From NCBI GenBank assembly GCA_021794355.1, contig JAJYRA010000033.1, positions 1 through 45,156 on the forward strand: a DNA stretch of 45,156 nt, in the 5' to 3' direction. Source of the stretch: Thermoplasmata archaeon. GTDB lineage: Archaea > Thermoplasmatota > Thermoplasmata > Thermoplasmatales > Thermoplasmataceae. Under the pieces are notes generated by a model. It ran no database searches, had not been told where the DNA came from, and was given only the letters and a program-made list of their open reading frames with translations. Position numbers and translations under genes: made by a program. Below, one piece after another: positions 1 to 7,664 of this stretch. Every line of letters begins with the position of its first letter. The first letter of the stretch is position 1.

Positions 1-312
1 CTATGGCGGAAATTGATGGTTGATTCTTTCAGACCTTTCTAACTGGCATTACTCAAATTTCGCAAAGCATAGGCTTTATCCATCATTTCGTTATTGTACG
101 TATTCTCAGCCAATGAATTACTGAGCTTTGTTTCTATTGCTTTATCAATCAGATTCAGAATATTCTTTCTCACTTTTACTCTTATGTTTTCTTGCAGTTG
201 TTAGCGTAACTGGTAATTACGTAATACATTTTGATTGCTTCTGAATGCGGTATTATCCGTAAGAAATGAGGCAAAATATAATTATAGCGTCAACTGCATA
301 TAACCGCCATAG
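1..312 (-). repeat. 312-bp repeat, copy 1 (MITE-like, transposase-derived)
   Basis: Bounded by the 9-bp inverted ends ctatggcgg (1-9) and ccgccatag (304-312). It is followed by 8 bp (gtttaaca) and then a second copy of the same length. The minus strand carries an open C-terminal-like stretch that includes NNEMMDKAYALRNLSNAS and then a stop, so the unit looks like the 3' relic of a transposase gene kept between terminal repeats. The family of the parent element is not recognised. The copy starts exactly at the window edge, so more of it may lie outside. Confidence 0.7.
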
Positions 313-320
313 GTTTAACA

Positions 321-632
321 CTATGGCGGAAATTGTTGGTTGATTCTACCGGACCTTCCTAACTGGCATTACTCAAATTTCACAATGCATAGGCTTTATT
401 CATCAGTTCATCATTGTATGCATTATCAGACAATAAATTACTGAGCTTTGTTTCTATTGCTTTATCTACCGGATTCAGAGTGTTCTTTCTCACTCTTGCT
501 CTTATGTTTTCTTGCAGTTGTTAGTGTAACTGGTAATTACATAATACATTTTGATTACTTCTAAATCCGGTGTTTTCCATAAGAAATGCTACAAAATATA
601 ATTATAGTGTCAACTGTATATAACCGCCATAG
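321..632 (-). repeat. 312-bp repeat, copy 2
   Basis: Same length and same inverted ends (321-329 and 624-632) as copy 1, clearly alignable end to end with scattered substitutions. Its minus-strand reading frame carries an extra stop where copy 1 reads ALRNL, so it no longer encodes even the short peptide. The two copies form a direct tandem pair. Confidence 0.7.
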
Positions 633-639
633 GATTCCA

Positions 640-855
640 GAAGCCGTGAAACACTGTATTCAATAATTTTTACACAGTCTCGATCACCTGCACTTCCAGA
701 TATTGAACATGATCGATGGGAAGTACACTGTAAGAGATGTTCTCCTGATCCTGTTAAGAATCAAGGTCTATCGTATGGAAAAGGGAGAGATCATAAGTGA
801 AATACCAAAGAAGGCAAACGTGAAGATAGATCTGGACATATTACGTAGAAAGTGA
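640..855 (+). pseudogene. IS1634-like transposase, C-terminal fragment
   Basis: A plus-strand frame ending in TGA at 853-855 reads LNMIDGKYTVRDVLLILLRI and then EKGEIISEIPKK. This pattern (a helix, then 'KYTVRDVL', a lysine-rich strand, then 'xISEIPKKA') is what I associate with the extreme C-terminus of IS1634-type transposases, and the relic at 40081-40353 has the same layout. There is an in-frame TAA at 664-666 and no start codon, and the fragment abuts repeat copy 2. It is a dead remnant, not a gene. Confidence 0.5.
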
Positions 856-873
856 TGAGTTAAAGATTAAGTA

Positions 874-1059
874 TTAAAGAGTGAAGCGCAGTGCTTCCTT
901 GAATAAATAGACACCAAGGCGTATAAAAAAAAGGTACGTTTTCATAAATTGTGACCGGTGCGAATAAATAATCGATTGATTGTCGCGAATGGGTTCTAGT
1001 TCCGTGACCTTTTCAAACCCTCTTTTTCTAATCCACTCTGAAAAGATTATTTGCTTCAT
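874..1059 (-). CDS. Small hypothetical protein (61 aa), last gene of the 874-2833 cassette
   Basis: A 61-residue ORF that begins inside the stop codon of the preceding gene (ATGA overlap, 1056-1059), an arrangement that suggests translational coupling and is the main reason to believe it is real. The protein is basic at the N-terminus (MKQIIFSEWIRKRGFEKV) and ends with a weakly hydrophobic segment (TYLFFIRLGVYLFKEAL) that could be an amphipathic or membrane-contacting helix. I do not recognise a family. It is the last of four co-oriented genes lying between copies of the 312-bp repeat. It could be spurious; no independent evidence of expression can be seen. Confidence 0.4.
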   Translation of the reverse strand: MKQIIFSEWIRKRGFEKVTELEPIRDNQSIIYSHRSQFMKTYLFFIRLGVYLFKEALRFTL

Positions 1060-1622
1060 GGGGGAATTTTATGAAATTCCTTATAACCAATAAATCTGTT
1101 GAGTTCATAATATATTGTAAAGTGTATAAATCTATCTGCTACCTGACTATTACTATCAAATTTGTATGCTATGTTTATATAAAGATCCGAACCAAAAGAC
1201 TCAGAAATTTGGCAAGTATTCGTTTTATTAGCCCCATGAGCTAAATCATAGGACTTCCCATATATTGCAACCCTTTCTATAGAATAACAGTTAGCAGTTG
1301 TAAAAATTATCTTTTCTAATTTGAGATGAGATCGCCTATTTTTATTCATTAGATATGGAAAAATGCTTAGGTCATTTGATTTGTTTGAAGTCAAATATTG
1401 GGGATTAGCAACAAAAAGTTGCCTGTATGAAGCAGAAATGGTCAACCCATAACTTGTTATTAATAATACAACGCTTAAAGCAAAGGAAACCAAAGTGACA
1501 AACGAATTATATTCTGGAATTAACAGGTAAAGAGAGATTAAGTAAAGAACAATTGAACCCATTGAGCCAAAGAGTATAAATTGATTGATATGTTTCAACC
1601 ATTTAACGTCTAAGAATTTCAA
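1056..1622 (-). CDS. Hypothetical membrane protein (188 aa), two N-terminal TM helices
   Basis: Residues about 13-35 (FILFGSMGSIVLYLISLYLL) and 40-60 (FVTLVSFALSVVLLITSYGL) form two hydrophobic helices, followed by a soluble, strand-rich C-terminal region of about 120 residues with no motif I recognise. The layout '2 TM + soluble domain' resembles small membrane effectors of antiviral systems as well as many plain orphan proteins, so a function cannot be assigned. It is the third of four minus-strand genes: 19 bp after the 122-aa gene and overlapping the 61-aa gene by 4 nt. The gene is AT-rich, and its position inside a repeat-bounded patch suggests acquired DNA. Confidence 0.6.
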   Translation of the reverse strand: MKFLDVKWLKHINQFILFGSMGSIVLYLISLYLLIPEYNSFVTLVSFALSVVLLITSYGLTISASYRQLFVANPQYLTSNKSNDLSIFPYLMNKNRRSHLKLEKIIFTTANCYSIERVAIYGKSYDLAHGANKTNTCQISESFGSDLYINIAYKFDSNSQVADRFIHFTIYYELNRFIGYKEFHKIPP

Positions 1623-1641
1623 AGAAAATCACTTCCAGAGA

Positions 1642-2010
1642 TTAATCCACAGATTGTAGTAATTCAGAATAAAGTAGATTTACTTTTCCTAGATCGCGAG
1701 ATGGACTTATAAATACACTATATCCGCTGTCATCTTTCTCCAATTTCAATTCTGTAATATAATTTTCATCTAAGCCTACAATATCGAAAACCATAAGATC
1801 TATTTTATTTAAATCCGCTTCTTTTGATATTGCAGTTAACCTTAGCTTTTCTGGAAATACATCTCCTATATCAATCTCACAATATCTAAAAATAACTTTA
1901 AATTTTATATTTTCAGAAGACACGTCAAATGACTTAATGTTATTTGGAAAATTCTGTACCTTCCTAGATAATATCTCAAAAATTTTCTGTTTGGAAATTG
2001 CTTCGTCCAT
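1642..2010 (-). CDS. Hypothetical protein (122 aa)
   Basis: Small acidic soluble protein without signal peptide or membrane helix. The N-terminus (MDEAISKQKIFEILSRKV) looks helical and the rest alternates short hydrophobic strands with charged residues, compatible with one compact alpha/beta domain. No family recognised. It sits 37 bp downstream of the 261-aa gene and 19 bp upstream of the membrane-protein gene, all on the minus strand, so it is probably co-transcribed. In such a cassette it could be an adaptor, immunity or regulatory partner, but that is inference from context only. Confidence 0.55.
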   Translation of the reverse strand: MDEAISKQKIFEILSRKVQNFPNNIKSFDVSSENIKFKVIFRYCEIDIGDVFPEKLRLTAISKEADLNKIDLMVFDIVGLDENYITELKLEKDDSGYSVFISPSRDLGKVNLLYSELLQSVD

Positions 2011-2047
2011 TTAACTCATCCTCTTTTACATACAATTCAAAAAGAGT

Positions 2048-2833
2048 TTATAAACTTTTAAAATTATTAAAAGCTTTTTCAACTCTATTATATGCATGCA
2101 AGGTAGCCTCATAATATAAAATCCCCTGATCGCTTCTTTTTGGGTTGATTATATCAATCCAATCTCTATATAAAGCTAGATCTGTGGTGGGAATGCTAGA
2201 AACCAGATTAGCATCCGGTGTTATCTTTAAGATTGCCGCTTCTCTAAAATCTTCATCGCTTCTATCAGACCTTTTGATAATATCCCTATCCATACTCTCA
2301 TAACTTTCCTTCATACTATGACCAGGTCTCTTAGACTTTCTTCCGGTAGATAGCATGTCCTTTTCAAATACCAACGAATATCCAGAATGATTTTTGTCCG
2401 CAGTATTCAAGAATTCTATGAATTCTTCGCTAAAGGTAATCTTTTTACGCATTGTCGTAGCTATCCCCAATTTTGAACTTAATTGTGAGATGGCAAAACT
2501 TGTTCCCTGCTGTACCAGAATAGAGGTATCGTCAGAACCATATTTATTAGAAAGTTTAACAAAAATGATCTCATGATCATCATATTGGAAATAATTATAA
2601 ATTTTTGAAGTGAGTCTGTCTATACCTTGCTCTTTTTTTCTTGAAACAAAGCTTAAGCCTTGAATTTTTGAGATATAATTACCATTATCAGGAAAATTAG
2701 TTCGTTCATACCAGTATGTGTGCTCCTTTTCTGGGTTGACACTTTTTATCCCCTTCTCTTCTTCTATTTTTCTAGTAGCCTCTTCTATTCTTTCCCAGTT
2801 GATTTCTTTCAAATCTATTTTTCCAAATCTCAT
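2048..2833 (-). CDS. Hypothetical protein (261 aa), first gene of the repeat-bounded cassette
   Basis: Soluble, highly charged protein with no signal peptide, no TM segment and no motif I can assign. Features visible: a charged N-terminal helix (residues about 8-27), a stretch YDDHEIIFVKL near the middle, a basic and polar segment STGRKSKRPGHSMKES around residues 165-180, and a C-terminal region ending in helices. It could be a nuclease-like or nucleic-acid-binding protein, but no catalytic pattern is convincing. It is the first gene of the four-gene minus-strand unit, with about 90 bp of AT-rich DNA upstream before a partial repeat end. The patch is bracketed by 312-bp repeat copies, which suggests lateral acquisition. 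Confidence 0.6.
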   Translation of the reverse strand: MRFGKIDLKEINWERIEEATRKIEEEKGIKSVNPEKEHTYWYERTNFPDNGNYISKIQGLSFVSRKKEQGIDRLTSKIYNYFQYDDHEIIFVKLSNKYGSDDTSILVQQGTSFAISQLSSKLGIATTMRKKITFSEEFIEFLNTADKNHSGYSLVFEKDMLSTGRKSKRPGHSMKESYESMDRDIIKRSDRSDEDFREAAILKITPDANLVSSIPTTDLALYRDWIDIINPKRSDQGILYYEATLHAYNRVEKAFNNFKSL

Positions 2834-2925
2834 TTTCTCACCCTTCTATTTAATTTACAAAAATTATTCAGAATTGCTTCGCAAGATCAAGAGCCCATAT
2901 ACCCTTTTATAGTTTGCCCTAAGAT

Positions 2926-2955
2926 CTATGGTGGAAATATATAGCGTCAGAATAG
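2926..2955. repeat. Possible truncated left end of the 312-bp repeat
   Basis: ctatggtgg (2926-2934) matches the 9-bp end of the repeat with one change and is followed within about 10 bp by tatagcgtca, which in the full copies lies near the opposite end. This looks like a copy with a large internal deletion. The DNA between here and 3176 is AT-rich and shows no gene. Confidence 0.3.
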
Positions 2956-3175
2956 TCTTAGAATTTTCACTACATTTCAGATAGTCATATCACAATTTAT
3001 CCCTTAATTCTTATGTTTTTTCGCTGATTGAATAACTGATCGATATCTTAATGCCATAGTGAAACACTTTTTTCTTTTTCCACTACAAGAAAAATGATAT
3101 ATGCTATGAAAAAGAACCCTGTACACCTCTTAGGCGTAATATGTATCTTTGAAAACCTTAAGTATATTTTGACCC

Positions 3176-3489
3176 CATATGTGGAAATTGTCCGGTAGAT
3201 TTATTGACACATACCATCACATGGCGATGGAATTTCACAAAGCATTGGCTTTGTTCATCAAATCATCATTGAAAACACTGAGGCGATATCCTGTTTTCCA
3301 AAAAAGATCTCAACACATTTTAAATTCGCTATGTTCTGGAACTTTGCCATGGTTACCCCACGATTTGCAAATATTCTCCTTGTAGTACCCATATGGGTAC
3401 TACACTATTAAATCTTCCCAGACATCGTATTTTCTTCAAGAAACGATACAAAAATTGATAGTTTTCACAACGTTAGATTACCGTCATAG
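3176..3489 (-). repeat. Diverged third copy of the 312-bp repeat
   Basis: The right end ccgtcatag (3481-3489) plus the following gtttaaca match the end of copy 1 plus its spacer. Internally, the stretch around 3228-3265 (aatttcacaaagcattggct and the flanking bases) aligns with the same interior segment in copies 1 and 2. The left end catatgtggaaattgt is a diverged form of ctatggcggaaattgt. The length, about 314 bp, fits. With copies 1 and 2 it brackets the 874-2833 cassette. No protein-coding potential is kept. Confidence 0.55.
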
Positions 3490-3508
3490 GTTTAACATAG
3501 AATACTTT

Positions 3509-4138
3509 TCATTCCATCTCCTTCAAACCTTTCAGAGACTTTGAAAATCTTTCTACTGACGTGATGTAACCGGCAATGAGGAACCACAGGAGCATTAAAT
3601 TAACAGGTGTTATTTGAATTAAGAATTTTAAATTGAAGGGGAAGGCCAGCTCCACCAGAATTATAACAAGCATTATGGCAAGTCTGTCCGCCCTTCCCAG
3701 TAAGCCACCATAATTTCTCTTCAGCCCCAGTGCCTGGGACTGTGTCCCGAGATAACTGGTCATGAAAACTCCCCCAAGGGCCAGCATTCCAAGATACACA
3801 TTTCCAAATATGGAAAACGAAAATCCCGTAATCAGTGCAATATCAGAGTATCTATCGAATGTGTGATCAAGCATATCTCCAGATCTTGAACTGATATTCC
3901 TCTTTCTGGCCACAAAGCCATCAACAGCATCTAGGGTGGACGAAAGGAGTATTAGAGCGAAGGCAAGGCCATCGTAATAGAAGGAAAAAAGTCTTCCAGC
4001 CAGTGCAATTACAATACCCGCAAGAAGTGCCAGAATAAAGGACACTATGGTTATGCTGTTGGGGTTGAACCTCATGAAAGGTTTGCTGATTTTTTCCAGC
4101 AGCGGTGTAGCATTGTTCCTATAGGAATCCAGAGCCAT
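3509..4138 (-). CDS. CDP-alcohol phosphatidyltransferase (archaetidylinositol-phosphate-synthase-like)
   Basis: Integral membrane enzyme of the CDP-alcohol phosphotransferase family, which joins a CDP-activated lipid to a polar alcohol in phospholipid synthesis. The diagnostic motif D-x2-DG-x2-AR-x8-G-x3-D-x3-D is intact: DAVDGFVAR at residues 70-78, followed by G, D and D in SGDMLDHTFDRYSD. Hydrophobic helices surround it, and at about 209 aa the length is normal. In archaea this family makes archaetidylinositol phosphate or archaetidylglycerol-type lipids; the substrate cannot be read from sequence, though inositol phosphate is common in this order. It is the last gene of the hel308-to-here operon and overlaps the kinase gene by 20 nt. 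Confidence 0.85.
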   Translation of the reverse strand: MALDSYRNNATPLLEKISKPFMRFNPNSITIVSFILALLAGIVIALAGRLFSFYYDGLAFALILLSSTLDAVDGFVARKRNISSRSGDMLDHTFDRYSDIALITGFSFSIFGNVYLGMLALGGVFMTSYLGTQSQALGLKRNYGGLLGRADRLAIMLVIILVELAFPFNLKFLIQITPVNLMLLWFLIAGYITSVERFSKSLKGLKEME

Positions 4139-4601
4139 TGTGTTTTGCCTCCATTTTTTCTATAAAGCTTACTGCCTTATTTAGGTTGGCTGTACCATCA
4201 TCCTGTTCACTGTTCAGTCTCAGTATCCTGTTTTGTGGAAAATTTTCGATGCATTCTGAACCTATGCAGTCAATCATAAGGCAATCCATATTCTCCTCGA
4301 TCTTTGCTCTCTCATATCCCCTTTCATCCAGTCTCTCTTGAAGCGTTTCCGGGGAGCAGTACATCTCTATTACGGCATAACAGCTCAGGAGGTGTGAGTA
4401 ATGGGAGTCAAGAATTTTTCCCCAGTTTTCCTTCACAATGGAGTTCAGGCAGTCAATATCCACATCATCTCCATGGGTGCACCCATTCTCCATGGAAAAT
4501 AAATTCATATCAACAATTTCATATCCCCTTTCTTCAAGCATTCTGCAAATGGTGGTCTTTCCTGTGCCCGGAACCCCTGTGATCCCAATGTTAAAATTCA
4601 T
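4119..4601 (-). CDS. Adenylate-kinase-like P-loop NTPase (AK6/Fap7 family)
   Basis: 160-residue P-loop kinase. The Walker A motif GVPGTGKTT lies at residues 9-17, followed by the short AK6-like lid and core rather than the full bacterial adenylate kinase layout; ERLDERGYERAKIEEN matches the family's lid region. Members are called adenylate kinase 6 or Fap7; in eukaryotes Fap7 acts in late 18S rRNA processing, and archaeal homologues bind ribosomal protein uS11. Role here: nucleotide interconversion and/or ribosome biogenesis. The gene overlaps tiaS by 11 nt upstream and the phosphatidyltransferase by 20 nt downstream, so translation is probably coupled. Confidence 0.85.
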   Translation of the reverse strand: MNFNIGITGVPGTGKTTICRMLEERGYEIVDMNLFSMENGCTHGDDVDIDCLNSIVKENWGKILDSHYSHLLSCYAVIEMYCSPETLQERLDERGYERAKIEENMDCLMIDCIGSECIENFPQNRILRLNSEQDDGTANLNKAVSFIEKMEAKHNGSGFL

Positions 4602-5928
4602 GGTCTTCCCCTGGAAAATTTACTTTTTCCAATTTCCATGGCATGGAAAGATGTCTTCTGGCATAAACAGGAGGTTCCATTCTAATACATCCACTTTCTG
4701 TAACAATTCTCACATAATCCGGGTCCTGAAGAAATCCGCATTCTGTACATTTATATTTAAGAGACCCCACGTTGAGTGTTTTCTCCCCACATATTTTGCA
4801 CTTAGGTACCCTTCTTTCATAAACCAACGCCCTGGCCAGAACTTCCAGTTTTTCTATTTTTATGGCACCTCTTGATAGGGAACCAAAAATTCTAACAAAA
4901 TCATTTACCCGGAGAGTTTCAAGTCTATCCCTGAATCCCTTTGACGGTTCAAAGGCTATGGCATCTACGGTTCTCTTCCCACTTTTCACAGTAAAAAATA
5001 GATGTCCACCTGCTCTCCTTCCTGGTGGTGACACAACATAACCCTCAATCACATAGGATGCCATTTCCTCCAGAGTTTTTCCCTCGCTGGGTTTAATGAT
5101 ATGATCATCGGTTCCCTGGTTTGTCTCAAAGATCATGAAATTTTTACCAAATTCTGGATAAACTTCAGAAATCTCTTGCTGTATACTCATCAAATCTTCA
5201 GGATCCATTCCTCGTATTCCATATATTACCGGTGTTCTATCCCTTGGGAAAAGGCATACCTTTCCATCCGTTTCTTCCATATTGTTGAATGTGCTTCCGT
5301 AGGACTCTGCTATCCTCCCTATCCTCAGTTTTACCGTTTCATCGATGTACCCACCATTGGGATATTTATAATTCAGAAGTTCGTAGGTAATCCTTTTTCT
5401 GTCCCATGCTATGGATGCCGTAGCACCTATTATACCCCTACCATTCCCCTCCTTTCTGTAAAATGATCCTGTGTCAATCAAAACGCTTTCAATATATTCC
5501 AGTGGTATCTCTCTTTCCAGGGCCATTCTGTAAATTCCACTGTCAAATTTATTTTTTGACACAACGACTCCTGGATTGGTATCCGGTTGGTTTCTTACGT
5601 AATATTTCTCAACAATGGAGTATATCCTTTCAAGAAGCTCTCTCCCATCAAGATCTGGTTCACCGTATTCCACAATTTCCCCTGAAACTTCTATCCTTTT
5701 CCCTTCATGACTGCCTATCTTCAGGTTGGATTCTGGATCTTTGAGATTCTCAGAAAAATTAAGGCTGAGTGCCCCATTGCCCCTGGTCTTGTACTTAAGG
5801 TTTGGATTCAGTCTAACAAGTCTTGGGTAACCCCTCATCATTTGTGAAAACCCTGCTGCCATTTCATAGGCTATGAAGGTTGTGCAACCTTCGTTTCTTG
5901 AATCCGTATCATCTATACCAATCCACAT
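4591..5928 (-). CDS. tiaS: tRNA(Ile2) 2-agmatinylcytidine synthetase TiaS
   Basis: TiaS attaches agmatine to C34 of the CAU-anticodon tRNA-Ile using ATP, so that archaea can read AUA. The protein starts with the family hallmark MWIGIDDTDSRNEGCTTFIA, continues through the kinase-like and ferredoxin-like regions, has an OB-like segment (YVVSPPGRRAGGHLFFTV onward) and ends with a zinc ribbon, CKICG at about 377 and CTECG at about 394. A length of 445 aa is usual. The start codon lies directly after the uppS stop (0 nt gap), and the end overlaps the kinase gene. Every archaeon that uses AUA needs this enzyme, or the bacterial-like TilS instead, so it is probably essential. Confidence 0.93.
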   Translation of the reverse strand: MWIGIDDTDSRNEGCTTFIAYEMAAGFSQMMRGYPRLVRLNPNLKYKTRGNGALSLNFSENLKDPESNLKIGSHEGKRIEVSGEIVEYGEPDLDGRELLERIYSIVEKYYVRNQPDTNPGVVVSKNKFDSGIYRMALEREIPLEYIESVLIDTGSFYRKEGNGRGIIGATASIAWDRKRITYELLNYKYPNGGYIDETVKLRIGRIAESYGSTFNNMEETDGKVCLFPRDRTPVIYGIRGMDPEDLMSIQQEISEVYPEFGKNFMIFETNQGTDDHIIKPSEGKTLEEMASYVIEGYVVSPPGRRAGGHLFFTVKSGKRTVDAIAFEPSKGFRDRLETLRVNDFVRIFGSLSRGAIKIEKLEVLARALVYERRVPKCKICGEKTLNVGSLKYKCTECGFLQDPDYVRIVTESGCIRMEPPVYARRHLSMPWKLEKVNFPGEDHEF

Positions 5929-6708
5929 TCAGGTGCCAAACCTCCTTTTCCTGGTCTGGTACGATCTGACTGCCCGAAGGAAATCTATTTTTCTCAGTTC
6001 AGGCCAATAAACATCGGAAAAATAGAGCTCGGAATATGCACCCTGCCACAGTAAAAAATTGGATATCCTCTCCTCACCGCTTGTTCTCAATATGAGATCC
6101 GGATCTGGAATTGTTCCATCATAGAGATATTTTCTGAAATTCTCCTCCGTAATATCCTCCATGCTTATTTTTCCATCCTTATATTCCTCTGCAATCTTTT
6201 TTATGGCCTCAATAATCTCTTCCCTTCCCCCATAGGCAACAGCTATGTTCAGCTTATAACCATCATAATCCTTTGTGGCCGCCTCCACCTTTTTTATGGA
6301 TTCCTGAAGGAACTGAGGAAGCGATGCAAGACTTCCTATGACCTTTACCTTTATCCTGTTCCTGATCACCCTTTCATCCTTCATCAGGTTCAGGAGAGAA
6401 TTGCTTATGAGGGTGAACAGAAACTTTACCTCCTCATCATTCCTCTTGAAATTTTCAGTGGAAAAGGCGTAAACCGTAACGACACGGGTCCCAATTTCCA
6501 TGCACCATTCCAGCACCTCTTCAAGTTTCTCCTTTCCTTTCACATGTCCCAGATTTGAATCCATCCCATGATCACTTGCATATCTCCTGTTTCCGTCCGT
6601 AATGATACCCACGTGGTAGGGGACACCACCCTCCTTCTTGATCTGCTCAGTCAACACCTTTTCGTAAATTTCTTCTGTAAAATCCCCTATTTTCCTGCTC
6701 AGGCTCAT
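5929..6708 (-). CDS. uppS: cis-Polyprenyl diphosphate synthase (UppS family)
   Basis: Adds isopentenyl units in cis to an allylic diphosphate to build the long polyprenol that serves as lipid carrier for surface glycosylation. Visible signatures: GIITDGNRRYA with the catalytic Asp at about residue 38, the VTVYAFSTENFKR motif, and the C-terminal substrate-binding block LILRTSGEERISNFLLWQGA and SELYFSDVYWPE. A length of 259 aa is typical for archaeal members, which usually prime with geranylgeranyl diphosphate. Its ATGA start overlaps the upstream methyltransferase by 4 nt. The carrier lipid links functionally to the glycosyltransferase and GlmM-like genes at 13079-15548. Confidence 0.93.
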   Translation of the reverse strand: MSLSRKIGDFTEEIYEKVLTEQIKKEGGVPYHVGIITDGNRRYASDHGMDSNLGHVKGKEKLEEVLEWCMEIGTRVVTVYAFSTENFKRNDEEVKFLFTLISNSLLNLMKDERVIRNRIKVKVIGSLASLPQFLQESIKKVEAATKDYDGYKLNIAVAYGGREEIIEAIKKIAEEYKDGKISMEDITEENFRKYLYDGTIPDPDLILRTSGEERISNFLLWQGAYSELYFSDVYWPELRKIDFLRAVRSYQTRKRRFGT

Positions 6709-7664
6709 GGAACTATCCTCCTGTACTGCAGGCTGTACATGGATTTGTTTCTTGAATACCCATGGACAACCCTCTTTGATTCAAGAATCATGTTCTTATT
6801 AATGAAATACTCCATGTATTCCTCTATGCTCTCCTGATCTTCCACAAGATATATATTTAACCTGCCACCCTCCTTAAGGGCCCCAATCACCTCATCAAGG
6901 GATTCATATTGATTCACTGGATTGTTCATAATTATTCTGTGGAAGGGTTCTCTCTCTTTCAAGCGTTTATATGAGTCCCCTTCATATATTTCTATTTCCG
7001 ATTGAAGCCTGTTTATGGATATATTATACCTGAGTAATGCTACGGCCTCTGGGTTTATGTCACAGGCTATTATCCTGCATTTTTTTGTTTTTCCAATATT
7101 CAATGAAAAGGGGCCTATTCCTGCAAACATGTCAAGAATCCTTTCATTATCCTGAATATTCCTGGATACCAGATACCTCTCAGTTGAAAGTCGGGGAGAG
7201 AAATATGCCCTTTTTACGTCCACCTTCATAACAATGTTATTTTCCCTATACATAGAAATAGGTTCGTCCGGTCCGTAGAGTAGCTCCAGGTCTCTCAACC
7301 TTTCCTCACCCTTAACACCCTTGTCAAGATATATGGTCCTTATATTCCCCTTTGATCTTGTTATGAATCCGATCATGAAATCAAGATCAAGGTGCTTTCT
7401 GGAGTGGATAATGGCAATATCTCCCACAAGATCGAAGGACCCCGCATGGCCCTGGGGCATTACCTTCAACTCTCTTGGTTCACTTTCAATGATCATGTGA
7501 TCCTCATTTTCAACATTGTGTTTAACAGGTATCATTACGTAATTCTCGTCTCTCCTGATTTCATATTCCATCAGGAAATTATCTTCTTTTTTCAGTTTTT
7601 CAATGGCCTTCTGGGCTCTCCCTTTTTCAACCTTCAAGTGAAGTACCTCATTCAGATGAACCAC
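6705..7664 (-). CDS. Trm5/Taw2-family tRNA methyltransferase
   Basis: Class I SAM-dependent methyltransferase of the Trm5 group, which makes m1G37 next to the anticodon or, in the Taw2 branch, transfers the aminocarboxypropyl group in wyosine synthesis. The sequence shows the family entry motif SPRLSTERYLV, the SAM loop MFAGIGPFSLNIG, the acidic ACDINPEAV and the motif IV region RIIMNNPVNQ. Trm5 proper usually reads NLP at the last position, while here it is NNP, so which branch it belongs to is uncertain. A length of 319 aa fits. It overlaps hel308 by 17 nt upstream and uppS by 4 nt. Confidence 0.82.
   Translation of the reverse strand: MVHLNEVLHLKVEKGRAQKAIEKLKKEDNFLMEYEIRRDENYVMIPVKHNVENEDHMIIESEPRELKVMPQGHAGSFDLVGDIAIIHSRKHLDLDFMIGFITRSKGNIRTIYLDKGVKGEERLRDLELLYGPDEPISMYRENNIVMKVDVKRAYFSPRLSTERYLVSRNIQDNERILDMFAGIGPFSLNIGKTKKCRIIACDINPEAVALLRYNISINRLQSEIEIYEGDSYKRLKEREPFHRIIMNNPVNQYESLDEVIGALKEGGRLNIYLVEDQESIEEYMEYFINKNMILESKRVVHGYSRNKSMYSLQYRRIVP

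Noticed and set aside
2394-2576. Plus-strand ORFs opposite the 261-aa gene and, generally, opposite long minus-strand genes
   Set aside because: They lie wholly antisense to longer genes with better composition and have no start signals or family features.
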